Positions 48,004 to 57,894 are shown, counted from the stretch's first letter. The stretch: 64,000 nt of DNA from Chlorobiaceae bacterium (GCA_013334225.1 JAAXXY010000007.1:1-64000), one strand, 5' to 3'. A program made the numbers and translations. Notes: generated from the sequence alone by a model not told the origin.

Positions 48004-49725
48004 TCAAACCATTGTTTTAGGGTTTAACCTTGCAAGGAGCATGTCTGAAATCGCTCCTCCCGCAGGCACCATTGGGAAAACCATATCTTTTTTGACAACC
48101 CTGCAGTCGACGAGGACCGGCCCGTCGTTGTAGTCGAGGGCGATTTTGATCGCTTCCTTCGCATTTTCAGGGTTGTCGGCCATCAGGGCCTTGCATCCGA
48201 ACGCTTCGGCAAGCTTGACAAAATCAGGATTGCTGTCGCCGAGATCGGTGAAGGAGTACTTCTCCTTGTGGAAAAGCTCCTGCCATTGGCGTACCATGCC
48301 GAGATAGCTGTTGTTGATCAGGAATATCTTGACAGGTATCTTGCAGTAGACCGCCGTGACAAGCTCCTGGATGTTCATCATGAACCCTCCGTCCCCGCAG
48401 AACAGCACGACGGGCCGGTCCGTAATGCCGAATGCCGCGCCGATGGCCGCAGGAAGGCCGTAGCCCATGGTGCCGAGCCCGCCGCTCGATATGATGGAGC
48501 GTGGATTCAGGAACGTATAGAACTGACTCGTCCACATCTGGTGCTGGCCGACATCGGTCACGACAACGGCATTACCGACAGTCTGCCTGGAAACCTCCTC
48601 GATGACGAACTCGGTTTTCAGCGAGTCCGGTTCGAGCGTGTAGTTGAGCGGGCATTTTTTGCGCCACTTCTCTATTTCGGCAAGCCAGGAATCATGGTTT
48701 TCCGTTTTTTCCGGCATCTCCTCGAGAAGGGATGCGAGGAAATCCCTGGAGTCGCCGACGACAGGCAGGTCAACCTTGATATTCTTGTCGACGTTGGTAG
48801 GGTCGATATCGTTGTGGATCTTGTAAGCCTGTGTAGCGAACGCGTCGATTTTTCCGGTAACCCTGTCATCGAACCGGGCGCCGACGGCGATGAGCAGGTC
48901 GCAGTTGTTGACCGCCTGGTTAGCCCAGTAAGTGCCGTGCATGCCGAGCATACCCATGCTCAGGGGATGGTTGCCCGGGAAGGCTCCAAGTCCCTGCAGG
49001 GTCATGGTGACCGGGATACTGTACTTTATGGCAAGCGCCCGAAGCTCTTCCGATGCTTCTGCCGTAATGACGCCGCCGCCGACATAGAGCAGTGGACGTT
49101 TCGCTTTCGCGATTTTATGCGCGGCTTTTTCAATCTGGTTCTTGTGGCATTTGAATGTCGGTTTGAACCCGCGGATTTCAACTGTTTCCGGCCACTCGAA
49201 CGCGCAGGTGGCCGCCAGTACGTCCTTGGGCATATCGACGACAACCGGTCCGGGCCTGCCTGTCGTGGCGAGATAGAATGCCTTGCGGATGGTGATCGCG
49301 AGTTCTTTGACATCCTTGACCAGGAAGTTGTGCTTGGTGATCGGCCTGGTGATGCCCACGATATCGGCTTCCTGGAAAGCGTCGTTGCCGATGAGTGAGC
49401 TCGGGACCTGGCCCGTGAACACAACTATCGGGGATGAGTCCATGTAGGCATTGGCAATACCGGTGACGGTGTTGGTTGCGCCCGGCCCCGACGTGACGAG
49501 GACTACGCCGGGTTTTCCGGTTGCACGGGCGTACCCTTCGGCCATGTGGGTCGCGCCCTGTTCGTGACGGACAAGGATGTGTCTGATGTCTTCGATATCG
49601 TGGAGCGTCTCGTAGACTTTCAGCAGCGATCCTCCGGGGTACCCGAAGATATATTCGACGTTTTCACGCCGCAGGCATTCGAAGAATATTTCCGATCCGT
49701 TCAGCATCTGGCCTGTTGTATGCAT
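48004..49725 (-). CDS. ilvB: Acetolactate synthase large (catalytic) subunit
   Basis: ThDP/FAD enzyme that makes acetolactate or acetohydroxybutyrate. The 573 residues show the catalytic glutamate in VRHEQGATHMAEGYAR (about residue 55), the FAD-region GMLGMHGTYWANQAV, and the ThDP motif GDGGFMMNIQELVTAV…NN in the C-terminal third. Normal length. Ten bases after ilvD. The operon order is ilvD, ilvB, ilvN, ilvC. Confidence 0.97.
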   Translation of the reverse strand: MHTTGQMLNGSEIFFECLRRENVEYIFGYPGGSLLKVYETLHDIEDIRHILVRHEQGATHMAEGYARATGKPGVVLVTSGPGATNTVTGIANAYMDSSPIVVFTGQVPSSLIGNDAFQEADIVGITRPITKHNFLVKDVKELAITIRKAFYLATTGRPGPVVVDMPKDVLAATCAFEWPETVEIRGFKPTFKCHKNQIEKAAHKIAKAKRPLLYVGGGVITAEASEELRALAIKYSIPVTMTLQGLGAFPGNHPLSMGMLGMHGTYWANQAVNNCDLLIAVGARFDDRVTGKIDAFATQAYKIHNDIDPTNVDKNIKVDLPVVGDSRDFLASLLEEMPEKTENHDSWLAEIEKWRKKCPLNYTLEPDSLKTEFVIEEVSRQTVGNAVVVTDVGQHQMWTSQFYTFLNPRSIISSGGLGTMGYGLPAAIGAAFGITDRPVVLFCGDGGFMMNIQELVTAVYCKIPVKIFLINNSYLGMVRQWQELFHKEKYSFTDLGDSNPDFVKLAEAFGCKALMADNPENAKEAIKIALDYNDGPVLVDCRVVKKDMVFPMVPAGGAISDMLLARLNPKTMV

Positions 49726-49736
49726 AGCTTCTTTAT

Positions 49737-51434
49737 TTATTTGATTTCACAGGAAACAGGACTTTTCAGGACAGCGCCGGTATTCGCCGACGTCACCAGC
49801 TGGGAATATCTCCCGAGATAGCCCTTTTTGATTTTAGGCTCGAATTCCTTCAACGCGGCGAGCCGTTCGGTTATCACTTCAGCGGAAAGGTCCACCGATA
49901 TGGTTCTCTGAGGAATATCGATGGTTATGCTGTCTCCCGGCAGCAGTGCCGCGATCGGGCCTTTTTCAGCTGCTTCGGGAGAAACATGACCGATACAGGC
50001 CCCCCTCGATCCGCCCGAAAAACGTCCGTCGGTGATGAGCGCTACCGAAGACCCGAGACCGAGTCCCATGATCGCGCTGGTAGGGGAGAGCATTTCCGGC
50101 ATTCCCGGGCCGCCTTTCGGTCCTTCGTAGCGGATGACCACGACATCGCCGGCTTTCACATCTCCTTCCATGATACCTTTGATCGCATCATCCTGACAGT
50201 CGTATACCTTTGCAGGACCGGTGTGCTTCATCATTTCCGGTGCGACTGCTCCGGTTTTCACCACAGCTCCCTGCGGCGCGAGGTTGCCGTAAAGCACTGC
50301 AAGGCCTCCGGTCGCTGAATACGGGTTCTCGATGCTCCTGATGACCGAATGGTCCATCACTTCCGTATTTTCAATGTTCTCTCCGAGGGTTTTCCCTGTT
50401 ACCGTCATCGCCGAAAGGTCAAGCAACCCGTCGATTTTGCTCAGTTCCTTCAGGATTGCGGAAATTCCCCCTGCGCGGTCGACGTCTTCTATATGGACAT
50501 CCATCGTGGCAGGGCTGACCTTGCAGATATAGGGAGTTTTTGCAGAAAGCCCGTTCAGTTCCGAAAAATCGAAATCGAGCTCCGCTTCTGTAGCGATCGC
50601 GAGTGTGTGCAGGATCGTGTTGGTGCTTCCTCCCATCGCTAAATCGAGTGCAAAGGCGTTAAGAAGCGCTTTTCTGGTAAGGATGTCCCTTGGCCTGATA
50701 TTTTCGTTCACGAGCCCGACGATGCGGCGGGAAGCCTCCCTGACAAGATCGATCCTTCTCGGATCCTGGGCGAGGATGGTACCGTTGCCGGGCAGGGCGA
50801 ACCCGAGCGCCTCGCACAGGCAGTTCATAGAGTTTGCCGTGAACATGCCGGAGCAGGATCCGCATCCCGGGCAGGCGTTGTCTTCGTAGGATTCCAGCTC
50901 GCTTTCGCTGATATTGCCTGCGCTGTACTGACCGACCGCCTCGAAGACCGAGATCAGGTCGACGGTTTTGCCGGAAGGTGTATGGCCCGCCTTCATCGGG
51001 CCACCGGAAACGAATATGACGGGAATGTTGATGCGAAGCGCGGCCATCATCATTCCCGGCGTGATCTTGTCGCAATTGGGTATGCAGACCAGCCCGTCGA
51101 GACGGTGTGCTTCGGCGACGGTTTCAACACTGTCAGCTATGAGCTCGCGGCTCGCGAGTGAATACCGCATGCCGATATGTCCCATGGCGATGCCGTCACA
51201 GACCCCTATCGTATTGAACTCGAAAGGAACGCCGCCGGCCTTGCGGACCTCTTCCTTCGCGATTCTGCCAAATTCCTGCAGATGGGCATGGCCGGGGATC
51301 AGCTCGTTGAAAGAGTTACAGATCCCGATAAAGGGTTTTTTGAAATCATTGTTGGAAGTGATTGAACCGGTCGCTTTAAGCAGACTGCGGTGCGGAGCTT
51401 TTTCAAATCCTTTTTTTATGGTATCAGATCTCAT
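49737..51434 (-). CDS. ilvD: Dihydroxy-acid dehydratase
   Basis: Dehydrates dihydroxyisovalerate and dihydroxymethylvalerate to the 2-oxoacids, the last common step to valine and isoleucine. The 565 residues from [18 protein letters not shown] include NCDKITPGM (Fe-S Cys), [18 protein letters not shown] (two Cys) and [18 protein letters not shown]. The start at 51434 is chosen because the family begins there; 21 upstream in-frame codons run into the attenuator. First structural gene of the operon, directly after the terminator/antiterminator region. Confidence 0.95.
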   Translation of the reverse strand: MRSDTIKKGFEKAPHRSLLKATGSITSNNDFKKPFIGICNSFNELIPGHAHLQEFGRIAKEEVRKAGGVPFEFNTIGVCDGIAMGHIGMRYSLASRELIADSVETVAEAHRLDGLVCIPNCDKITPGMMMAALRINIPVIFVSGGPMKAGHTPSGKTVDLISVFEAVGQYSAGNISESELESYEDNACPGCGSCSGMFTANSMNCLCEALGFALPGNGTILAQDPRRIDLVREASRRIVGLVNENIRPRDILTRKALLNAFALDLAMGGSTNTILHTLAIATEAELDFDFSELNGLSAKTPYICKVSPATMDVHIEDVDRAGGISAILKELSKIDGLLDLSAMTVTGKTLGENIENTEVMDHSVIRSIENPYSATGGLAVLYGNLAPQGAVVKTGAVAPEMMKHTGPAKVYDCQDDAIKGIMEGDVKAGDVVVIRYEGPKGGPGMPEMLSPTSAIMGLGLGSSVALITDGRFSGGSRGACIGHVSPEAAEKGPIAALLPGDSITIDIPQRTISVDLSAEVITERLAALKEFEPKIKKGYLGRYSQLVTSANTGAVLKSPVSCEIK

Positions 51435-51463
51435 TTCATTATCAGTATTTAAATTTTTCAAAC

Positions 51464-51493
51464 AAAAAAACTCGGGTAGCGCCGTTCCCGAAG
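51464..51493 (-). terminator. ilv-leu attenuator terminator
   Basis: On the minus strand, UUCGGG (5' arm, 51487-51492) pairs with CCCGAG (51471-51476), followed by seven U (51464-51470), 30 bases before the ilvD start. The top of the 5' arm overlaps the antiterminator strand GGGAACGGC (51481-51489), so the two folds exclude each other. Confidence 0.8.
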
Positions 51494-51604
51494 CCACTGA
51501 AATGAAAAGTCTGAAAGAGGTAAATGGACTTGGGACCGGCTCTGAAAATCAGAGTACAAGAATGCTCACTACCGGGAGCACCACTGGGATGACGATTCCG
51601 ATCC
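51481..51604 (-). promoter_or_regulatory. Antiterminator and anti-antiterminator segments of the attenuator
   Basis: Three complementary segments precede the terminator. Segment 1 GGATCGG (51598-51604) lies inside the Ile/Val/Leu codon run. Segment 2 GCCGGTCCC (51532-51540) lies nine bases after the leader stop. Segment 3 GGGAACGGC is at 51481-51489. 1:2 pairs over seven bases (one G-U) and 2:3 pairs at eight of nine. A ribosome stalled at starved codons would mask 1, letting 2:3 form and blocking the terminator. By-eye folding, not computed. Confidence 0.7.
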
Positions 51605-51722
51605 TTGAAGAGAAGGAGTTCGACAGCTGCTCTGCCTGGGCAGTGCGATCTGAAGGAGTTATTGATGCAGAAGCACAGGAACTCCTGCAGGAATGAACAT
51701 TATGTTGATCAGATGCGGACAT
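51549..51722 (-). CDS. ilv operon leader peptide (57 aa)
   Basis: ATG at 51722, TGA at 51549. Forty polar residues rich in Ser and Ala are followed by RIGIVIPVVLPVVSILVL, in which 13 of the last 17 residues are Ile, Val or Leu, the amino acids made by the downstream operon. The stop lies 114 bases before ilvD and 9 bases before the antiterminator segment. This is the layout of a ribosome-sensing attenuator leader, longer than the 28-32 residues of enterobacterial ilv leaders. The ribosome site is weak. The alternative is a small membrane protein, since the end is hydrophobic, but position and codon content favour a leader. Confidence 0.72.
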   Translation of the reverse strand: MSASDQHNVHSCRSSCASASITPSDRTAQAEQLSNSFSSRIGIVIPVVLPVVSILVL

Positions 51723-51917
51723 TGACGCGAAAAGGTTTCTTCCAATAAGAAAACTAAATAATCACCGCAATTTAATGTGAAAGTTTTATTAAAACAAAAA
51801 CAAAAAAATCGGACCGTGATGATCATTACTTTTTTATTCTGAAGAGTTAAAATGATATTTTTTATGCATTCAGAGTACTGTTCAGTGTTTTTTTCAAGCA
51901 AATAACAAATCAGAACC
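51723..51917. promoter_or_regulatory. Divergent promoter region, ilv leader / kinase fusion
   Basis: 195 AT-rich bases between the leader ATG and the plus-strand kinase-fusion ATG. It should hold the promoter of the BCAA operon and that of the fusion gene. No single box was convincing. An operator cannot be assigned. Confidence 0.45.
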
Positions 51918-53492
51918 ATGCTGAACCTTCAAGCTCCTTTACCTCAGGACCTCCCGGTCTTTTTTTTAACCATCAGCCTCGTTTTGTTTTTTGTGCTTCT
52001 TGCGGAAATGCTGACGAGAAAATTCAGCGTCAATACGTTAGTTGCCAGAAAAGTTGTTCATTTTTCCTTCGGTGTCGCCATTTTTTTCCTGCCGGACTAT
52101 TTCCAGTCAAACTTTTATCCTGCACTTGCCGCCTCGCTTCTCATAGTTCTCGGCAGCCTCAACCTGAAATTCGGGTGGTTCAGATCCCTGCTTTCCGGTC
52201 ATGGCATCAGTGACGCTCAGCCGGGTGCGGTAAAAAGCTACGGCTCCATTTATTTCCCTCTCATTCTGCTGCTCCAGATCCTTTTCCTGTGGGAATCACA
52301 TAAATGGATACTCCAGCTTTCAATGCTTGTCATGGGGATAGGCGATTCGCTTGCCGCGCTGGTCGGCAGCTCGGTTGGAAAAAAACATATCGAGCATCTG
52401 ACGAAGAGTCCGAAGACCGTTGAAGGCTCTGTCACAATGTTTTTATGTTCATTCCTGCTGCTCTCTGTCGGGTTTATGGTTTTCAATACGAATTTCAGCG
52501 GCGGACTTGCAGGGCAGCCGATCCTGATGCTTCTGGCCCTCGCCCTGCTTCTCGCCCTTGTGGCAACTGCCGTAGAAGCGATGCTCTCACATGGTCTCGA
52601 CAACTTTTTTATTCCTGCTTCTATATCGTATGTGCTCTATGTTCTCGAAGTGAACCATACCGTACAGCTTGGAAATTTCCTTGTCGGAGGGCTTTTTGCA
52701 TTCCTGCTCGCTGTTTTTTCCATCAAGGTCAAGTTTCTCAACAACAGTGGCGCTACGGCCACTTTCCTTCTCGGTACCACGATTTTCGGTATCGGTGGGT
52801 TGACCTGGACGGTGCCTCTGCTTACATTCTACCTTCTTTCCTCGGTCCTCTCGAAGCTGGGCAAAAAAAGGAAAGCGAAATTCGATCTCGTTTTCGAGAA
52901 AGGATCCCAGCGTGATGCCGGTCAGGTCTATGCAAACGGAGGAATAGCATGGATAATGATGATCATTTTTTCCCTGACGAACGATCCTGCGATATTTTTC
53001 GCTTATCTCGGAACGCTTGCGGCTGTTCAGGCCGATACATGGGCAACGGAAATCGGCACCATGTGGCCGAACCCTAAAGCCTGGCTTATCACTACTTTCA
53101 AGGAAGTTCCTGTTGGAACCTCAGGAGGAGTTTCCGTTCCGGGGACATCCGGAGCTTTCATCGGTTCGCTTTTTATCTGTGCAAGCTCGGTGCTCATGAA
53201 TGTTCAGTGGGTTGCATCTTTCGGGATCATTCAGTCACTTCTCCTGATCGGTTTTTCAGGACTTCTTGCAAGTCTTGTTGACAGTTTTTTTGGAGCTACG
53301 GTCCAGGCTCAGTATTTTGACCCTATCAGGGAAAAAGTGACGGAACGGACCCATAGCGTCGCCCCTGATGGAGTACTGGTTGAAAACAGGCTCCTTAAAG
53401 GAATCCCCTTTGTCAACAACGATCTGGTCAATACGTTTTGTGCCATTTCAGGTTCGGCTCTTGCATATTTCGTGATCGAAAACCTGAAGTAG
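51918..53492 (+). CDS. Fusion of phytol-kinase-like and DUF92 (phytyl-phosphate-kinase-like) domains
   Basis: 524-residue polytopic membrane protein. The N-terminal half (about 1-230) is of the dolichol/phytol kinase family (VARKVVHFSFGVA, MGIGDSLAALVG, KSPKTVEGSVTM). The C-terminal half (about 260-524) is a DUF92/TIGR00297 domain (NNSGATATFLLGT, RDAGQVYANGG, ADTWATEIG, GTSGGVSVPGTSGA). In plants and cyanobacteria the two families (VTE5, VTE6) successively phosphorylate phytol to phytyl diphosphate. One chain carrying both would salvage the phytol, farnesol or similar alcohol released from chlorophylls (inference). Single gene, upstream of tolQ by 37 bases. Confidence 0.82.
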   Translation: MLNLQAPLPQDLPVFFLTISLVLFFVLLAEMLTRKFSVNTLVARKVVHFSFGVAIFFLPDYFQSNFYPALAASLLIVLGSLNLKFGWFRSLLSGHGISDAQPGAVKSYGSIYFPLILLLQILFLWESHKWILQLSMLVMGIGDSLAALVGSSVGKKHIEHLTKSPKTVEGSVTMFLCSFLLLSVGFMVFNTNFSGGLAGQPILMLLALALLLALVATAVEAMLSHGLDNFFIPASISYVLYVLEVNHTVQLGNFLVGGLFAFLLAVFSIKVKFLNNSGATATFLLGTTIFGIGGLTWTVPLLTFYLLSSVLSKLGKKRKAKFDLVFEKGSQRDAGQVYANGGIAWIMMIIFSLTNDPAIFFAYLGTLAAVQADTWATEIGTMWPNPKAWLITTFKEVPVGTSGGVSVPGTSGAFIGSLFICASSVLMNVQWVASFGIIQSLLLIGFSGLLASLVDSFFGATVQAQYFDPIREKVTERTHSVAPDGVLVENRLLKGIPFVNNDLVNTFCAISGSALAYFVIENLK

Positions 53493-53529
53493 TCTTTATG
53501 AACAATGAACCTTAATTTCCGTTATCCTT

Positions 53530-54189
53530 ATGCATGATTCCAAGTTCGGGGTTTTAGGCCTCATTTCCGATGCCGGTCCTGTTGTGCTTTTTGTCCTTGC
53601 CGTACTTCTCCTTTTTTCAATTGTGTCGTGGGCCATCATCGCCTACAAGTTCAGTTATGTAAGGAAATCAAGACATGAATCCGCGGCGTTCCTTGATTAT
53701 TTTTTCGAGGTCTACAACGTCGAAAAGATCTTCGCTGAAAGTGAAAACTACAGAAACGGCTCTCTTCCAAGGGTTTTTCGAGCCGGGTATGTAGAATACC
53801 GGGCTATGAGCGACCTTAGCGATGTCCGTCAGGTAAGGGCGCGGGTAGCAAGGGCGGTCAAAAGAGAGGCAAATGCTGAAGCAAAGAGACTTGCCGCACT
53901 TGTTCCTTTTCTTGCAACGGTTGGCAATACCGCACCGTTTATCGGACTGTTCGGTACGGTGTGGGGGATCATGAGCTCTTTCCAGAATATCGGTCTTACA
54001 CAATCGGCATCCCTCGCAGCCGTCGCCCCCGGCATTTCGGAAGCGCTGATCGCGACAGCCGCAGGCCTTGCCGCCGCCATACCGGCAGTTATAAGCTTTA
54101 ACTATTTTACTCATGAGATCGGCACTATCCAGCAGGATCTCGATGAGTTTTCTTCGGAATTTGTTTCGGTCTGTATCAAAGAACAATAG
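53530..54189 (+). CDS. tolQ: TolQ/ExbB-family proton channel protein
   Basis: Inner-membrane motor subunit that with TolR uses proton flow to energise the Tol-Pal system. 219 residues with three membrane spans (about 15-40, 125-150, 165-190) and motifs LVPFLATVGNTAPFIGLFGTVWGIMSSF (split, about 122-149) and EALIATAAGLAAAIPAV. Followed by tolR (15-base gap) and a TolA/TonB gene. Confidence 0.93.
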   Translation: MHDSKFGVLGLISDAGPVVLFVLAVLLLFSIVSWAIIAYKFSYVRKSRHESAAFLDYFFEVYNVEKIFAESENYRNGSLPRVFRAGYVEYRAMSDLSDVRQVRARVARAVKREANAEAKRLAALVPFLATVGNTAPFIGLFGTVWGIMSSFQNIGLTQSASLAAVAPGISEALIATAAGLAAAIPAVISFNYFTHEIGTIQQDLDEFSSEFVSVCIKEQ

Positions 54190-54204
54190 ATTGAGAGCAA
54201 GGAT

Positions 54205-54627
54205 ATGATGGTTTCAGGAAAAGGCAGGCTGATGAGTGATATCAATGTCACTCCATTTGTCGACGTCATGCTGGTGCTGCTTATTATTTTCATGGTGACG
54301 GCTCCCATGATGACCCATGGTGTGAAGGTCGATACCCCGCAAACCTCGCATCAGCGAATGGATGTCGATGAAAAAGCCGTCATCATAAGCATCGATGCTT
54401 CACGGCAGGTGTTCATCAACCAGTATCAGCTCAATTCTTCGGAAGTTCGGAACCGTTTGCCGACTATCCTTGACGTGAAACGGACAAGGGAGGTTTATCT
54501 CAAGGCAGACAAATCTCTTCCCTATGGTGTAGTAATGGATGTGATGGCTCAGATCAGGGATGCCGGTATCGAAACGATCGGAATGGTGACCCAGCAGGCA
54601 GCTGTTAAAAAGGATGGCAGGAAATAA
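54205..54627 (+). CDS. tolR: TolR/ExbD-family protein
   Basis: The 140-residue protein has one membrane span (about 17-38) bearing the proton-path aspartate in TPFVDVMLVLLIIFMVTAP, preceded by MSDINV typical of TolR/ExbD, and a periplasmic domain with the usual VYLKADKSLPYG and ending MVTQQAA. Operon with tolQ and tolA. Confidence 0.93.
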   Translation: MMVSGKGRLMSDINVTPFVDVMLVLLIIFMVTAPMMTHGVKVDTPQTSHQRMDVDEKAVIISIDASRQVFINQYQLNSSEVRNRLPTILDVKRTREVYLKADKSLPYGVVMDVMAQIRDAGIETIGMVTQQAAVKKDGRK

Positions 54628-54636
54628 CAGGGGAGT

Positions 54637-55473
54637 ATGAAGAATAGCCGGAAGCTGATTCAGACGACAGACAAAAAATTTCTTTTTTGGCTTGGTGCAG
54701 CTGCAGCGATGCATGCTGCCGTCCTTGCTATTTCCCTTTTTCTCTGGATGCTCGATGCAAACCGGCATATCAGAACGAGAGTGATCGATGTCACGTTTGT
54801 TTCTCTTCCGGGTTCCGAAGGGGCCAGACAGTCATCCGACAACAATGCCAGTATTGAAGCTGCTGCGGAACAATCTCCTGAAAAGCCGCTTGCGCAGAAA
54901 AAGGAAAAGAGCGTTCCTGAAGAATCACAGGTCCCGCCGAAGAAAATTCCCGAGGAACCGGTTAAGCCAAAGGTCAACGAAAATCCTGCCGATATCAGCA
55001 AAACTCTCGAGCGATTGAAACAGAATGTCGACAAAAAACCCCAGCCTCAGCCGGCGAGCGGATCGATGAACAGCGCGCTTGCCGCTCTTCAGCAGAAAGT
55101 CAAGTCCGAAGGTAACTCAGGAACGGGTACCGGATCCGGTGGCAGAGGCGGCGTTGGAAGCGGTTATGGCAGCGGAGGAACGGCTGATCCCTACAAGGCG
55201 CAGATCGCCATGATCATTCAGAAGAACTGGGAGTTTTCCAAACTCATGGTGAGAAACAGTTTCGGCATGGAAGTCTACGTCCGCATCAATATCCTTCCTG
55301 ACGGCACGATCCGCGAAATAATCTTTGACCGTAGGGCTCAAAGCGAGTACCTGAACAATTCGGTCAAAAAAGCTCTTGAAAAATCCACTCCTCTTCCTGG
55401 CCTTCCCAAAGGACAGGGAAACCCTGACCTCTGGATAGGTTTCGTCTTCACTCCCGAGGGTATCGAAAAGTAA
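54637..55473 (+). CDS. tolA: TolA/TonB-family periplasmic link protein
   Basis: The 278-residue protein has an N-terminal membrane anchor (about 17-42, FLFWLGAAAAMHAAVLAISL), a long Pro/Lys/Glu and Gly/Ser-rich region spanning the periplasm (about 60-185, including GTGTGSGGRGGVGSGYGSGG), and a C-terminal TonB/TolA-like domain (about 190-278, PYKAQIAMIIQKNW, GTIREIIFDRRAQSE). It connects the TolQR motor to outer-membrane partners. Which name is right (TolA or TonB) cannot be settled by eye, but the tolQR-tolB-pal context favours TolA. Confidence 0.8.
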   Translation: MKNSRKLIQTTDKKFLFWLGAAAAMHAAVLAISLFLWMLDANRHIRTRVIDVTFVSLPGSEGARQSSDNNASIEAAAEQSPEKPLAQKKEKSVPEESQVPPKKIPEEPVKPKVNENPADISKTLERLKQNVDKKPQPQPASGSMNSALAALQQKVKSEGNSGTGTGSGGRGGVGSGYGSGGTADPYKAQIAMIIQKNWEFSKLMVRNSFGMEVYVRINILPDGTIREIIFDRRAQSEYLNNSVKKALEKSTPLPGLPKGQGNPDLWIGFVFTPEGIEK

Positions 55474-55682
55474 TGCTGATACATCATCCCCACGATTCAG
55501 CCGTTTTTTTGAGATAACGTTTGCCGGTTTAACCTCCCCTGGTTTCAACTCCTGATGTTCCTGCCTTTTTCCGTTTACGTGATGATTATAAGTTTCTGCG
55601 GTATGAACTTTTCTTCTTTCCTGCGGGATTTTTTGCTTATTTGTATTATAAGAGAACAATGCGCGTATAAAATAGTAAAATA

Positions 55683-56238
<556 letters not shown>

Positions 56239-56538
56239 GTATGTATTACAAATACGATGGTTCTGAAAGGCTTGGAGTGTCTGGAACTTCCCTGAGACAA
56301 GGTTAAATGGTGAATAATACCGAAATAGCACTTCATTTGGTTTGCTTTTACCCTTTAATAGAAGAGTTTTGTTTTTGTGTATACTCTTATTGCTTATATT
56401 TAGAGAAGTTGAGATTATTAAGGCGGATACCCTGTTGTATATGATGAAAATGTAAACGGACATGCATCACAGAACTTTGTTTTTTCTGTTTAATTCTTGT
56501 TCGGGACCCCTCAAACATTAAAGCGATCCGGTGTTTTT
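56239..56538 (+). other. Gap before tolB, nothing recognised
   Basis: 300 AT-rich bases after the dead decarboxylase. Probably holds a separate tolB-pal promoter, since the pseudogene interrupts the tol cluster. No clear hairpin or ORF. Confidence 0.4.
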
Positions 56539-57852
56539 ATGCGAATTTTCAGGAATACAGTTGCATATTTTCTTGTTTGCCTGTTCTGTTCAGCCATTAT
56601 TTCTCTGCCTTGTCTTGGGGCAGAAACAGGTGAGTATATTGCAATTCGAAAGGAAGGGGCAGGCAAAATAGCGATAGTCCTCAACAAACCTGAAGCACAG
56701 GGCAAGAAAGAGAGTGGCTGGGCTCAGAACCTTGATACCGTAGTCAACAATGGCCTGAGTTTTACAGGCTTGTTTTCGATCATTCCTCCTCCTCTCAATG
56801 TCAAGGATACCAGTGATCCGAAGAATATAAAGATCAATTTCGGAGCTCTCAGTTCAGTAGGCTCGGAAATTTATGCAGGAGGTACGGTTACGAAAAAAGC
56901 CGGGGATGTCGTGCTCGACATGGAGGTGTATGAAACGGCATCGGCAAAACAGATTCTCCGGAAAACCTATACCGGACCTGAAGATCAGCTGCGTGCGATG
57001 GGTCACGCCTTTTGTGCCGATCTTGTTGAATTGCTGACCGGAAAGAAATCGTTTTTCGGAAGCAAGATTGTGTTTGTCTCGAACTCTTCAGGCTCTAAAG
57101 AGATCTATCAGTGTGATTTCGACGGAGATGGAATCCGGCAGCTGACCTCGCTGAAATCGATTTCTCTTACACCGGCATATTCACCTGATGGAAAATATCT
57201 TGCCTATACCAGTTTCAGTTCCGGCCCTCCGTCCCTCTTTATCAAGAATCTTGCCACCGGTGTCAATGCCAAGGTTGCAAAGGAAGGGATAAGTGTCGAT
57301 CCCGGATGGAGGAACAATAATGAACTATCCACGACCCTTTCTTACGAAGGCGATCAGGAAATCTACCTTATAAGGCTTGATGGTTCGATTGCACAAAGGA
57401 TTACCCGAAACAGAGGGATCGATGTTTCGCCGACATTTTCACCGGATGGAAGCAGAATGGCATTTGTTTCTTCAAGAAACGGTCTGCCCCAGATATTTAT
57501 CCAGGACCTTCAATCCGGTCAGGTAAAAAGGCTCACATTCAGCGGTCGTTACAATACCCAGCCATCATGGTCTCCCAATGGAGATAAAATAGCATATTCA
57601 ACATGGGAAAGTAACGGTGAAATAAATATATTTGTAATAAATCCCGATGGGTCGGGACTGGTGCAACTGACACGCAAATGCCGTGAAAATGAATATCCTT
57701 CCTGGTCACCTGACGGGAGCATGATTGTATTCGGTTCCAATCGTGAAGGGAAGAAAAAGATATTTGTCATGAACGCAAATGGTGAAAACCAGAGGCATCT
57801 TTTACAAATGGATGGCGAACAGATGCAGCCATCATGGTCTTTATTCCGGTAG
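56539..57852 (+). CDS. tolB: Tol-Pal system beta-propeller TolB
   Basis: 437 residues from ATG at 56539: signal peptide (RIFRNTVAYFLVCLFCSAII), a short N-terminal alpha/beta domain (to about 170) and a beta-propeller of WD-like repeats with SPDGKYLAYTS, SPDGSRMAFVSS, SPNGDKIAYS and SPDGSMIVFGS. It exchanges between Pal and TolA in the periplasm. An upstream TTG in frame would add 14 residues before the signal peptide and was rejected. Pal follows in 42 bases. Confidence 0.95.
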   Translation: MRIFRNTVAYFLVCLFCSAIISLPCLGAETGEYIAIRKEGAGKIAIVLNKPEAQGKKESGWAQNLDTVVNNGLSFTGLFSIIPPPLNVKDTSDPKNIKINFGALSSVGSEIYAGGTVTKKAGDVVLDMEVYETASAKQILRKTYTGPEDQLRAMGHAFCADLVELLTGKKSFFGSKIVFVSNSSGSKEIYQCDFDGDGIRQLTSLKSISLTPAYSPDGKYLAYTSFSSGPPSLFIKNLATGVNAKVAKEGISVDPGWRNNNELSTTLSYEGDQEIYLIRLDGSIAQRITRNRGIDVSPTFSPDGSRMAFVSSRNGLPQIFIQDLQSGQVKRLTFSGRYNTQPSWSPNGDKIAYSTWESNGEINIFVINPDGSGLVQLTRKCRENEYPSWSPDGSMIVFGSNREGKKKIFVMNANGENQRHLLQMDGEQMQPSWSLFR

Positions 57853-57894
57853 TACTCTTTTTCTCTTTTGAAATAACCTTAAAAAGGGGGTATC

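Noticed and set aside
51659..51697. Short ORF MFIPAGVPVLLHQ as the ilv leader peptide
   Set aside because: It overlaps the longer leader in another frame, has few BCAA codons, ends far from the antiterminator and has no ribosome site.
51435..51917. T-box riboswitch ahead of ilvD
   Set aside because: No T-box sequence or specifier loop; the BCAA-rich leader ORF with mutually exclusive stems explains the region better.
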